Source of the DNA: Nocardia suismassiliense
GTDB taxonomy: Bacteria > Actinomycetota > Actinomycetes > Mycobacteriales > Mycobacteriaceae
DNA: 60,270 bases
Direction: 5' to 3'
NCBI RefSeq assembly: GCF_900269665.1
Contig: NZ_LT985361.1
Location: 4,884,643-4,944,912 of the forward strand
The notes beneath the pieces are model-generated. The model was given only the letters and a program-made list of their open reading frames with translations. It made no database searches and was not told where the DNA came from. The translations under genes were made by a program, and so were the position numbers. Below, one piece after another: positions 7,439-15,451 of this stretch (its first letter is position 1; each line of letters opens with the position of its first letter).

Positions 7439-8407
7439 TTGTCGACCTTCACTGTCCTGCGCTTCAATTTCGCGAATCCCGGGGGCGATCCGGGCATCCA
7501 GCGGGATGCGGTGGCTACTGCGCTAGAGCTCGTGCGATGGGGCGAAACCCGCGGCATCCAGGCGGTCAGCGTGGACGAGCATCACGCCACCGGACATGGC
7601 TGGTGCCCGAATCCGCTGCTCGCCGCGGGGCTCTTCCTCTCGAATACGCAGCGAACGATCGTCTCCGTGGACTGCGCGCTCGGCCCGCTGTGGAATCCGG
7701 CGCGGCTGGCCGAGGACATCGCCTTTCTCGACATGATGAGCGGCGGCCGGTTACATGTGACGATCGGATTGGGTTACCGCCCCGTCGAATACGAGGCACT
7801 GGCGGCGGATTTCCATCGGCGCGGACAGAACATGGACCGGCTGCTCGATCACCTGCTGGCGGCTTGGACCGGGTCGGCGGTCAGCACCCCGCGCCCGTCG
7901 AGCCGCCCGCATCCCCCGATCTATGTCGGCGGCGGCGTGCGCGCCACGGCCGAACGCGCCGCGCGCCGGGGCTTGCCCTTGAGCCTGCCCGAACATCTGC
8001 CCGACATCGCCGACCACTATCGGCGGCTGTGCACGGAACACGGTCACCGGCCGGTGGTGATCATGCCGCCCGAGCGCAAGCGCGGAATGATCTTCCTGCA
8101 CGAGGACCCGGAGCGGGCATGGGCCGAGCTGGGCAGCCATATCCTCTGGGAGGCAACTACTTACGGGCAGTGGAGCGCCGGTGACCGGAGGTCCTACATG
8201 CATCTGCCCGGCGTGTCCTCGATGGCCGAGGTACGCGAATCAGGGCGCTACCGTTTCCTCACACCGGACGAACTGGTCGAAGAACTCCGCGTGGATGCAG
8301 GTGCACCGCAGCCGCTCGTCCTGCATCCCCTCGTCGGTGGTATGCCGCCCGAGGCTGCCTGGCACTCGGTCGAATTGCTCGTCACGAAAGTGCTGCCGCA
8401 CGTGTAG
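7439..8407 (+). CDS. LLM-class flavin-dependent monooxygenase
   Basis: This 322-residue luciferase-like protein carries WGETRGIQAVSVDEHHATGHGWCPNPLLAAG and the LAEDIAFLDMMSGGRLHVTIGLGYRPVEYEAL block typical of F420- or FMN-dependent LLM oxidoreductases. PHPPIYVGGGVRATAERAARRG marks the usual phosphate-binding region. The TTG start is supported by GAAGGG 6 nt upstream, and the next in-frame ATG would remove the first strand. It faces the convergent IclR gene and ends only 3 bp from it. A KstR-like box and a shared operator stand before it, so it should be co-regulated with the sulfotransferase operon. The substrate is unknown. Confidence 0.85.
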   Translation: MSTFTVLRFNFANPGGDPGIQRDAVATALELVRWGETRGIQAVSVDEHHATGHGWCPNPLLAAGLFLSNTQRTIVSVDCALGPLWNPARLAEDIAFLDMMSGGRLHVTIGLGYRPVEYEALAADFHRRGQNMDRLLDHLLAAWTGSAVSTPRPSSRPHPPIYVGGGVRATAERAARRGLPLSLPEHLPDIADHYRRLCTEHGHRPVVIMPPERKRGMIFLHEDPERAWAELGSHILWEATTYGQWSAGDRRSYMHLPGVSSMAEVRESGRYRFLTPDELVEELRVDAGAPQPLVLHPLVGGMPPEAAWHSVELLVTKVLPHV

Positions 8408-8410
8408 CCA

Positions 8411-9325
8411 TCAGCCGCGCGCGGCAGGCGGCGGCGCGAGATGACGGTAGGTCGCGGCGAAGGTGCGCAGGGAATCGCCGATTCGCCGGACGTGTTCGCC
8501 GTCCAGTGGTCCCATCGGCTGCGCCGAGACAGACAACCGCACTCGATGCTCGGCGTCGCTGATCGGCGCCGAGATGGTCGCGATGGCATGCACAGCGTCC
8601 GCCCGTAATTCCTCGTCGGTCAGGTCGATGGTGGTCAGCTCGAGGAAAGCTGCGGCCAATCGAGTGGAGATCTCGTCGTGTCCAGAGTCCGCACCCAGCG
8701 CCTGCATCGCCCGGAAAATGCGCAGATAGGCACCGCTGAGCCGCTCCACGCAGAATCCGCGGTCGCGAATGTAGTTCAGTGTCAGCTTGATTCGATCCGT
8801 CTGCGCCTTGGGGATGCGGCCGGCGGGCGATAGCCAGCCGACTTGCGCCGCCGCGTCCCACGCGACGAACTCCCGTCCGAACGGCACGACGAACGGCAGG
8901 CTGAGCCCCTCGGTGATCGCCGACGGCGCCGCGCCGTCGCCGGTGGTCACGACGCGGACGATCAGGTTCTCGGCACAGTGTTCGGTAAGGAACACAGGCA
9001 TGCCGAGACGCGCCGACAATTCCCGCAGCGGGCCGCGGAAATCGCGTTCGAGCATGCTGCCCGCGAAGAGCGCCGGCAGCGCTGGGCCGATGCGGTATCG
9101 CAGGGCTTCGTCGCGGGTCACCCATTCACCGGCGCTCAGCGCCGTCATGATCGCGTGTCCGGTGGCGCGGCTCAGCCGCAGTCGCGTGCAGATCTCGACC
9201 AATGACCAGCCGCGGCCCGGGGCGTGGGCGAGCAACTCGACGACGGCGATGACCCGCTGGGTGGGTGGCGACGCGGTACCCGCCCCTTGACCCTCTTCTG
9301 AAACCTGTTCTAGAGTCGTGCTCAT
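8411..9325 (-). CDS. IclR-family transcriptional regulator
   Basis: The 304-residue protein has an N-terminal winged helix (about 20-85) with PPTQRVIAVVELLAHAPGRGWSLVEICTRLRLSRATGHAIM. An IclR effector domain follows, with FREFVAWDAAA-type and ELRADAVHAIATISAPISD segments. IclR proteins sense small metabolites and control adjacent catabolic genes. This gene is divergent from the sulfotransferase operon and convergent with the monooxygenase gene. Its ATG lies within the shared promoter element, and a KstR-like box falls in codons 5-9, so a bound repressor could also block this gene. Confidence 0.87.
   Translation of the reverse strand: MSTTLEQVSEEGQGAGTASPPTQRVIAVVELLAHAPGRGWSLVEICTRLRLSRATGHAIMTALSAGEWVTRDEALRYRIGPALPALFAGSMLERDFRGPLRELSARLGMPVFLTEHCAENLIVRVVTTGDGAAPSAITEGLSLPFVVPFGREFVAWDAAAQVGWLSPAGRIPKAQTDRIKLTLNYIRDRGFCVERLSGAYLRIFRAMQALGADSGHDEISTRLAAAFLELTTIDLTDEELRADAVHAIATISAPISDAEHRVRLSVSAQPMGPLDGEHVRRIGDSLRTFAATYRHLAPPPAARG
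9299..9312. promoter_or_regulatory. KstR-like box, copy 2, inside the IclR 5' end
   Basis: TGAAACCTGTTCTA also fits TNNAACNNGTTNNA exactly. It encodes part of LEQVS of the IclR protein on the minus strand and lies 77 bp before the sulfotransferase start. The gap to the following TATTTTCGAATCC element is 12 bp, identical to copy 1. Confidence 0.5.
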
Positions 9326-9355
9326 ATTTTCGAATCCTACATCGACTATTCGACA
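9325..9355. promoter_or_regulatory. Shared TCGAATCC operator-like element, copy 2
   Basis: TATTTTCGAATCC, four bases, then TCGACTATTCGACA. Relative to copy 1 there is one inserted T and a few substitutions. TCGAAT and ATTCGA form an inverted repeat here. It occupies the divergent gap between IclR and the sulfotransferase. Confidence 0.5.
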
Positions 9356-9389
9356 CATAGCTCGTAGGACCCATCCCGCAAGGCAGACC

Positions 9390-10640
9390 ATGACAGACAC
9401 GATCCGCATCCGCGATCTGATGGATCCGGTGCTCAGCCCGGTGCAACGCGCCGCGCTCGAGGCCGCGGCCGCGCACCCGGTCGACCTCACCGTCGACGCG
9501 GTCCTCGACAGCGCGCGCCGGCGGACCGGACTCAGCGACTTCGGCGAGCACGACTTCCGCGACCGATTGGGGCTCTGGCTCGCCGAGGCCGGTGCCGATG
9601 CCAACCGGACCGCGCTGGGCCGCGCACAAGTATTCCGGCTGGTGACCCGCTATGCGACAACACGATTGAAGCTCGTCGATTTGTTCGCACGGCATCCGGA
9701 GATCGCCGACGAGCCGCTCGCGGCGCCGATCGTCGTGGTGGGACTGCCTCGGTCGGGCACCACGCATCTGGTCAATCTGCTCGCCGCCGATCCCGCGTGC
9801 CAATCCCTGCCGTTGTGGGAGAGTTACGAACCCGTGGGGCCCCAGCATGAACGACTGCCCGCCTCGCGCGACGATCGTCGTGCCCGTGCCCTCGCCGAGT
9901 ATGAGCGCAGCGTGCTGCTCCTGCCACATCAACAGGCCATGCATCCGATGGAACCCGATCATGTGCACGAGGAAATCGAGTTGCAGGGGCCGGATTTCGG
10001 CGGCTACATGCTGGAGTGGGTTGCCCACGTCCCGGGCTGGCGCGACGCCTACCTCGCCGAGGACCAGACGCCACGCTATCGGTGGATGCGACGGACCCTG
10101 CAAGCCATCCAGTGGATGCGCGGGGACCGGCGACGCTGGGTGCTCAAGTCGCCGCAACATCTCGAACAGCTCGGACCGCTGCTGGCGACCTTCCCGGATG
10201 CCACGGTCGTGGTGACGCATCGCGATCCCCTGTCGGTGGTGCAGTCCGCGGCGACCATGATCGCGTATTCGGCGCGCCTCAGCACACAGCGAGTCGACCC
10301 GCGGGCGATCTTCGGCTACTGGACCGATCGGATCGAGCGCATGTTGTCCACCAGTGTCCGTGACCGGCCCTTACTGCCCGCCGGACGCACCGTCGATGTG
10401 TATTTTCACGAGTTCATGGCAGACGAACTCGGCACGCTGGCCAGGATTTACGCGACCGCAGGCCTCGACTTCGCCACTCAGCGTGCGGCGGCGCAGCGCT
10501 ACCTCGACGAGCATCCACGGGACCGGGGCGGCCGTATCGCTTACGACCTCCGGGCCGACTTCGACGCCGATCCAGCGGTAGTGCGGCAGCGCTTCGACTT
10601 CTATGCGCGGACCTACCCGGTACGGGAGGAGGTGCGGTGA
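9390..10640 (+). CDS. PAPS-type sulfotransferase family protein
   Basis: The 416-residue protein belongs to the mycobacterial-type sulfotransferases. IVVVGLPRSGTTHLVNLLA is the 5'-phosphosulfate-binding loop and VLKSPQHLEQLGPLLATFPDATVVVTHRDP is the 3'-phosphate-binding region. YFHEFMADELGTLARIYATAGL is the usual C-terminal element. Such enzymes move sulfate from PAPS to hydroxyls of lipids, sterols or xenobiotics. AAGG precedes the chosen ATG, and the frame extends 24 codons upstream only through promoter sequence. It is the first gene of a three-gene operon, overlapping the next gene by GTGA. Confidence 0.87.
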   Translation: MTDTIRIRDLMDPVLSPVQRAALEAAAAHPVDLTVDAVLDSARRRTGLSDFGEHDFRDRLGLWLAEAGADANRTALGRAQVFRLVTRYATTRLKLVDLFARHPEIADEPLAAPIVVVGLPRSGTTHLVNLLAADPACQSLPLWESYEPVGPQHERLPASRDDRRARALAEYERSVLLLPHQQAMHPMEPDHVHEEIELQGPDFGGYMLEWVAHVPGWRDAYLAEDQTPRYRWMRRTLQAIQWMRGDRRRWVLKSPQHLEQLGPLLATFPDATVVVTHRDPLSVVQSAATMIAYSARLSTQRVDPRAIFGYWTDRIERMLSTSVRDRPLLPAGRTVDVYFHEFMADELGTLARIYATAGLDFATQRAAAQRYLDEHPRDRGGRIAYDLRADFDADPAVVRQRFDFYARTYPVREEVR

Positions 10641-11893
10641 TCTCACCACTCATCGCGAATCGACCACCCGCCAGCGACATTCGCCCGGCCACCGGTGTCG
10701 CGACCACGGTCGCCGAGGGCGTGTGGATGTCTCCGGGACTGTCCAACACCTACCTGGTCGCCACCCCCGCCGGGAGCGTCTTGATCAATACCGGCATGGG
10801 CTTCGAAGCACCACAGCATCAAACCGCTTATGCCACAGTCGAACCCACCCCGCTCCGCTATATCGTGCTCACCCAGGGACATGTCGATCATGTCGGCGGG
10901 GTCGATCTGCTGCGTGGACCGGATACCCAGGTCATCGCGCATCAGGCCAACCGAGCCTGTCAGGCCGATGACGCGCGGATCGCGGCGTTCCGGGCCCGGC
11001 GCAGTCTGCCCTTCTTCGCGGCGGCCATCGCGCAAGCCGCGCGCAGCGGACGGCCAGGAGCCGGGCACCGGCAGTCGGTTCCGGTGCCCGACATCACCTT
11101 CGACGACCACTACAGCTTCGACCTCGGTGACACCCGCTTCGAATTGCTGTCCACGCCGGGTGAGACCGTCGACTCGCTGACGGTGTGGTTACCCCAGCGT
11201 CGAATCGCGTTCGTAGGCAATCTGTTCGGCGCTCTGTTCGGGCACTTTCCGAATTTCAGCACGGTGCGCGGTGACCGGCTGCGCGATCCGCTGACCTTCC
11301 TGGCGGCGGCCGACCGGGTGCTCGCCTTGAAACCGGAGCTGTTGTGTGTCGGCCACTTCGAGCCGATCCGTGGCGCGGACGTCATCCGGGCGGAGATCAC
11401 CAAGATCCGCGACGCGGTGCACTACGTGCACGACGCGGTGATCCGTGGCATGAACGACGAGTCCGACGTGTACACCGTGATGCGCGAGACCCGGTTGCCC
11501 GACGAGCTGCGGGTCGGTGAGGGCTACGGCATGGTGTCCTGGGCGGTGCGCGCGATCTGGGAGTTGTACGCCGGGTGGTTCCACGCTCGCTCGACCACCG
11601 AGCTGTACGGCACACCGGCGGCGGACGCGCATGCCGCGATCGTCGCGACCGCAGGTACGGACCCCCTGGCAGCGGCCGCCCGCGCCGAACTCACTGGCGG
11701 CCATCCGCTTCGGGCGATCCAGTTGGCCGAGATCGTGCTCACCGTGCACCCGCGCCATACCGCAGCGTGGCTCGTCTACCGCGACGCACACCTGATGCTC
11801 CGAGATCAGCACGGCGGCGAGAACTTCTGGCTGCACACCTGGCTCGAACTGTGCGCCGACACCGCCGACAAGACCCTTACGGAGACGAAATGA
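10637..11893 (+). CDS. MBL-fold hydrolase of the alkylsulfatase-like group
   Basis: The 418-residue protein has a metallo-beta-lactamase domain followed by an alpha-helical region like the alkylsulfatase dimerisation domain (GYGMVSWAVRAIWELYAGWFHARSTTELYG). The metal motif reads TQGHVDH at residues 79-85, so the first His of HxHxDH is Gln80; PGETVDSLTVWLP and CVGHFEPIRG supply the later ligands. The related enzyme SdsA1 splits alkyl sulfates. Standing behind a sulfotransferase it may undo or process sulfate esters, but the changed metal site makes sulfatase activity uncertain. Its GTG start overlaps the sulfotransferase stop and its stop overlaps the SDR start. Confidence 0.82.
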   Translation: MISPLIANRPPASDIRPATGVATTVAEGVWMSPGLSNTYLVATPAGSVLINTGMGFEAPQHQTAYATVEPTPLRYIVLTQGHVDHVGGVDLLRGPDTQVIAHQANRACQADDARIAAFRARRSLPFFAAAIAQAARSGRPGAGHRQSVPVPDITFDDHYSFDLGDTRFELLSTPGETVDSLTVWLPQRRIAFVGNLFGALFGHFPNFSTVRGDRLRDPLTFLAAADRVLALKPELLCVGHFEPIRGADVIRAEITKIRDAVHYVHDAVIRGMNDESDVYTVMRETRLPDELRVGEGYGMVSWAVRAIWELYAGWFHARSTTELYGTPAADAHAAIVATAGTDPLAAAARAELTGGHPLRAIQLAEIVLTVHPRHTAAWLVYRDAHLMLRDQHGGENFWLHTWLELCADTADKTLTETK

Positions 11894-12630
11894 CTGCGGT
11901 AACATTTGATTTCGCGGGCACCTCAGTGCTCGTCCCCGGCGGTACCCGCGGCATCGGCCTGGCCGTTGCGGGCGGTTTCCGGGCCGCCGGAGCGAACGTC
12001 ACCATCACCGGCACCCGCCCCGATCCGGCCTCCTACGATGCCGACCTCAGCGGGTTCCGGTATGAGCAGCTCGATCTGATGAACCCCGCTGACGTGGCCG
12101 CACTGGACGACCGGCTCGACGCGGTCGACATTCTGGTGAACAACGCCGGGGCCAACTTTCCCGGCGGCCGCAGCGAGTGGGAGCCCGATGCCTTCGCGGA
12201 CGGCATCGCCCTCAATCTGATTTCCCCGTTCCGGCTGACCACCACCCTGCGCTCGCGGCTGGCTGCCAGCGGTGCCGGGGCCGTGGTCAACACCGCCTCA
12301 CTGTCCGCCTTCTTCGGCCTCGAAATGGTGCCCGCTTACGGTGCGGCCAGGGCTGCGATTACGCAGCTCACGAAAACCCTTGCTATCGCCTGGGCCCGGC
12401 ACGACATTCGAGTCAACGCCGCCGCCCCCGGCATCATCGAAACCGATATGACGGCACCGATGTTCGCCCGGGATCAATTGACCGCGCCGATGCGCAGTCG
12501 CACCCCCGCCGGGCGGTTCGGCACCCCCGCCGACGTCACCGACGTCGTCATGTTCCTGGCCAGTCCGTCCGCCCGCTACATCACTGGTCAAACGCTGCTG
12601 GTAGACGGTGGGTACTCCATCCAGGGCTGA
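11890..12630 (+). CDS. Short-chain dehydrogenase/reductase with Lys-to-Arg change
   Basis: This 246-residue classical SDR has GGTRGIG for NAD(P) binding, NNAG at 84-87, the Ser region NTASLSAFF and Tyr150. The catalytic YxxxK reads YGAAR, so Arg154 replaces the nearly invariant Lys. The C-terminus has the normal PGIIETDM and TGQTLLVDGG. The gene is coupled to the MBL gene by an ATGA overlap, and a steroid or secondary-alcohol substrate would fit the KstR-like promoter. The substitution may lower activity or be tolerated; only an assay would tell. Confidence 0.87.
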   Translation: MTAVTFDFAGTSVLVPGGTRGIGLAVAGGFRAAGANVTITGTRPDPASYDADLSGFRYEQLDLMNPADVAALDDRLDAVDILVNNAGANFPGGRSEWEPDAFADGIALNLISPFRLTTTLRSRLAASGAGAVVNTASLSAFFGLEMVPAYGAARAAITQLTKTLAIAWARHDIRVNAAAPGIIETDMTAPMFARDQLTAPMRSRTPAGRFGTPADVTDVVMFLASPSARYITGQTLLVDGGYSIQG

Positions 12631-12870
12631 CCGTGGGCCGCGAGGGTTACGGATTCGAGTCGGCTCGAGAGAGTGCCCAACCGTCCACTCGCGCCCCACG
12701 GCAGCGGCCCGGCCGGAGAGCTGAGCTGGGCTGGGCGCAGTCGAGCCGGGGTGGGTCGGGCGCCAACGGAGCCAGGCCTGGTCGGGCTCCATCCGAGGCG
12801 GGCACAGTCAGGCCAGGGTGTCGCGCGACCTTCAGAATGGATTGGGCCGGGTCGTGAGAACGGTGAACCG

Positions 12871-13503
12871 TCAGGTAGGTGGGGCTATTTTGGCGATGGA
12901 TACCGGTCCTGAACCGGCGGTGACCGTGACGAATTGGCGGTAGGTGCGGATTGCGGACGCGGGGCGGATTTCGGTGATGACCACGTCGAACCGGCCGTCG
13001 GCCATGGGGGTGACCAGGACGCAGTGCTGGGTGCCTGCGGGGACGGAGTTGATGCCCGCGCTGATCACGTCGACCGAGGGGACGGCCGCGTCCGGGGTGG
13101 TCACCGCTCGTGCGGCGGCGCCGGATCGGGACACGTAGTAGGCGTATTGGAAGGCCAGGATGACGTCGGGTCCCGAGGCGGTGGAGCCGGTTCCGTTGCC
13201 GCGCACCAGCTGGTCGTTCCTGGTCGGCTGGCAGGACGGTGCGCCGCCGAGCACCGGATCCACGTAGGTGGCCGACTGTCGTGGCGGGCTCGCGGCCGCC
13301 GTGTAGACCAGCACGACCGCTACCGCCGCCATCGAACCGACCACCGCGGCCGAGCCGACCAGAAAGGGTCGTCCTCTGCGCTGCGCATGCCAGCGTTGGG
13401 GTCGCGGTGGCGGAATCATGCCCGGCCACAACGGTTCTGCTGCCGTGTGCCGCCCGCGACGCGCGGCGGCACTCCCCCCGGAAACGTTGGACGACGACAT
13501 CAT
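12871..13503 (-). CDS. Single-pass membrane protein with extracytoplasmic domain, function unknown
   Basis: The 210-residue protein has a basic, Pro-rich cytoplasmic head and one transmembrane helix (PFLVGSAAVVGSMAAVAVVLVYTAA, about 46-70). An outer domain of about 130 residues contains VILAFQYAYYVSRSGAAARAV, INSVPAGTQHCVLVTP and FDVVITEIRPASAIRTYRQFV. Two cysteines could form a disulfide. I do not recognise the family with confidence; the outer domain has the look of small actinobacterial surface domains of about this length. It is transcribed towards the SDR operon, with a 240-bp GC-rich gap that shows no other gene. Confidence 0.7.
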   Translation of the reverse strand: MMSSSNVSGGSAAARRGRHTAAEPLWPGMIPPPRPQRWHAQRRGRPFLVGSAAVVGSMAAVAVVLVYTAAASPPRQSATYVDPVLGGAPSCQPTRNDQLVRGNGTGSTASGPDVILAFQYAYYVSRSGAAARAVTTPDAAVPSVDVISAGINSVPAGTQHCVLVTPMADGRFDVVITEIRPASAIRTYRQFVTVTAGSGPVSIAKIAPPT

Positions 13504-13862
13504 TGCGCCGCACCCCCTTTACCGGTGCCTACTCAGCGCCGCCGGACACCCCTCAATGCCGTTGCGCAGTAACAACATTGCACACCTTTGCGCGGCGTGC
13601 CGGTCGAATGAGCTACAGACCGCTCCGCCGGTTTCCTTGGCGCGCATCGCCGATCGGCGTCGGGCGGAGCGCGAACCCGGGATTCGCCGCAGCAGCTACC
13701 GCGCCACGGACCGGTTCCGTCGTCCGCGACACCGGGACATGGCCGTGCCGACCCGCCCGCTCTCCGGAGGCACGTCGATACGCTGCCGGATGGACATGGC
13801 GGTGGCAAAGGTCGAGTAACTCCCTCGGTGCTGTCCCCGCTCGGATTCGAGGAGGGTGGCCG
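13504..13862. other. Divergent intergenic region, nothing clear
   Basis: This 359-bp gap separates the divergent membrane protein and LOG-like genes. No frame has a family match or good ribosome site apart from the GAGGAGG serving the next gene. It presumably holds both promoters, but I cannot point to convincing elements. Confidence 0.5.
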
Positions 13863-14333
13863 GTGCGGCAAGTCGCAGTGTGTGGTCCGAGGGAATGCAG
13901 TGACGTCGAGGCGCAGTGGGCGCGGATGGTCGGTCAGCTGCTAGCCGAGGCCGGGGTCACCGTGCTGTGCGGCGGGGGCGGTGGGGTGATGGCCGCGGTG
14001 GCGGAGGGGGCGTCCGGTGCGGGCGGGCTGGTGATCGGGGTGCGGCCGGATACCGAGCGCGGGGCGGTGTGCGCCGGATTGTCGGCGGTGCTGTTCACCG
14101 GTATGGGTGAGGCGCGCAACGCGATCCTGGTGGCGTCGGCGGATGCGGTGATCATCATCGGCGGATCGTGGGGCACGTTGTCGGAACTCGCTCTTGCCCG
14201 GCATCGCGGCGTCCCGGTGGTTTCCCTCGGCGGCTGGCAGCTCCTCGATGCCGACGGAAACCCTTTGGACGCAACTATTTCAGCGAATGATCCGGCCGAC
14301 GCCGTCGCGCGTGCACTCGGGGCGGGGAGCTAG
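13863..14333 (+). CDS. LOG/TIGR00725-family putative nucleotide-binding protein
   Basis: The 156-residue protein resembles the lysine-decarboxylase-like/LOG Rossmann family (TIGR00725 group). It has VAVCGPRE at the N-terminus, LCGGGGGVMAAVAEGA, then GMGEARNAILVASADAVIIIGGSWGTLSELA. Plant LOG homologues are phosphoribohydrolases, but many bacterial TIGR00725 proteins have no proven role. GAGGAGG is well placed before the GTG start. The frame extends far upstream without a start supported by a ribosome site, so the GTG is preferred. Confidence 0.8.
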   Translation: MRQVAVCGPRECSDVEAQWARMVGQLLAEAGVTVLCGGGGGVMAAVAEGASGAGGLVIGVRPDTERGAVCAGLSAVLFTGMGEARNAILVASADAVIIIGGSWGTLSELALARHRGVPVVSLGGWQLLDADGNPLDATISANDPADAVARALGAGS

Positions 14334-14501
14334 CTTTTCGAGTCGCAAACACCCCCACCCGGCCATGAACACGGCGACCCGAACGAGGCGCGCTCCGACC
14401 AGCCGCCCGCTCCGGGAACACCCGCAATCCACGTCGGCGATGCGATCGAGCGCGAAACCCAGTGCGGCATCCGCGAACAACAGTCCAGCCTTGTTCGATG
14501 C

Positions 14502-15038
14502 CTACTGAGGCCTACTGTGCGCTACTGATTCCGTTGCCGTGCGGTCTTTTTCGACTTTTCTTTCGGCTACCGACCTACTCGCCAGCAGCGCGACCGCGAT
14601 ATACAGCACCTGCTCGGGTATCCGCACCCACAGCGGCGTCGCCGGCGCACCGTGGAACGGAATCTCGGCTAGCGCCGCATAGATATTGGCCGGGATCAGC
14701 AGCACGAACAGCACGGCGAGTCCGAGACCGGCCCATCGACGCGTCCGACCGAGCACAAGTCCGACCGCACCAGCCAGTTCCAGCACGCCGGTCAGGTACA
14801 CCATCAAAGCGGGGAACGGCACCCACGGCGGGACCATCGCGACCAGATCGGCATGCGTGGGCACGGGCGTATCAGCGAAACTGGCGGGCACGAAATGTGT
14901 TGTGCCCGTGACGATCAGCATCAGAGCCAGCGCGTAAGCGCCGCAGGTAGACCACACGGCGAATCGGGCGACGCCGAGCGCGCCGACCACGCGAAGACCA
15001 AGCAGAGCGGTCAGCAGCAGAACGAGGGTTTCCATCAT
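14502..15038 (-). CDS. DoxX-like membrane protein
   Basis: The 178-residue protein has four hydrophobic helices (METLVLLLTALLGLRVVGALGV, TCGAYALALMLIVTGTTHF, LMVYLTGVLELAGAVGLVL, GLAVLFVLLIPANIYAAL), a layout typical of DoxX-like proteins. Relatives have been linked to thiol and oxidative stress, but the activity is generally unknown. Its ATG overlaps the stop of the upstream 98-residue membrane protein (ATGA), and GGAG sits just before it. The pair is divergent from a MerR regulator gene, which is probably their controller. Confidence 0.75.
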   Translation of the reverse strand: MMETLVLLLTALLGLRVVGALGVARFAVWSTCGAYALALMLIVTGTTHFVPASFADTPVPTHADLVAMVPPWVPFPALMVYLTGVLELAGAVGLVLGRTRRWAGLGLAVLFVLLIPANIYAALAEIPFHGAPATPLWVRIPEQVLYIAVALLASRSVAERKVEKDRTATESVAHSRPQ

Positions 15039-15331
15039 GTCTCCGTGCGAGGTTCCGGCACCGGTCGCGGTGCGCGTAGGGATCGGATCAGCAGGTACGC
15101 GAGTACGCCGAGGGGCGCGAGCCACGCCCAGGTCACGGCGTAGATCAGCGTGGCGAGCGCGAATTTCACCGACTTCGCCCGGATCGGCAATCCGGTGCGG
15201 ACGCGGCCGTCGACGATCATCCCGCCGATCGACACGACAACAAGGCTCGCCATCGCGGCGGCGAGCCACAGCGATCGCCGGTGCCGTTGCGCAACGGGAG
15301 GTCCGGCAGCGAGCCGGCGAGTGGTGACCAT
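15035..15331 (-). CDS. Small membrane protein (98 aa), partner of the DoxX-like gene
   Basis: Two hydrophobic helices (SLWLAAAMASLVVVSIGGMIV and LATLIYAVTWAWLAPLGVLAYLLI) are joined by a basic loop, VDGRVRTGLPIRAKSVKF. I do not recognise a named family. The stop codon overlaps the start of the DoxX-like gene, so the products are probably made in equal amounts and may form one membrane complex. Symmetrical sites upstream suggest control by the divergent MerR protein. Confidence 0.65.
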   Translation of the reverse strand: MVTTRRLAAGPPVAQRHRRSLWLAAAMASLVVVSIGGMIVDGRVRTGLPIRAKSVKFALATLIYAVTWAWLAPLGVLAYLLIRSLRAPRPVPEPRTET

Positions 15332-15364
15332 GATTCAGCTTTCGAGGTAGCAACGGACACTCTG

Positions 15365-15413
15365 ACTATCGATAGTTGTACTATCGTTAGCGATTATGGA
15401 TAGCTGTACTTCC
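15365..15413. promoter_or_regulatory. MerR operator cluster in the divergent promoter
   Basis: ACTATCGATAGT (15365-15376) is a perfect palindrome. CGATAG-TTGTA-CTATCG (15370-15386) is a second perfect inverted repeat overlapping it. A third, weaker copy GGATAGCTGTACTTCC follows at 15398. Overlapping dyads between divergent promoters are characteristic of MerR operators lying within a long -35/-10 spacer. Confidence 0.65.
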
Positions 15414-15451
15414 CACTGTCAATAGCCTCGACCCGAGATCAGGAGACGCCC

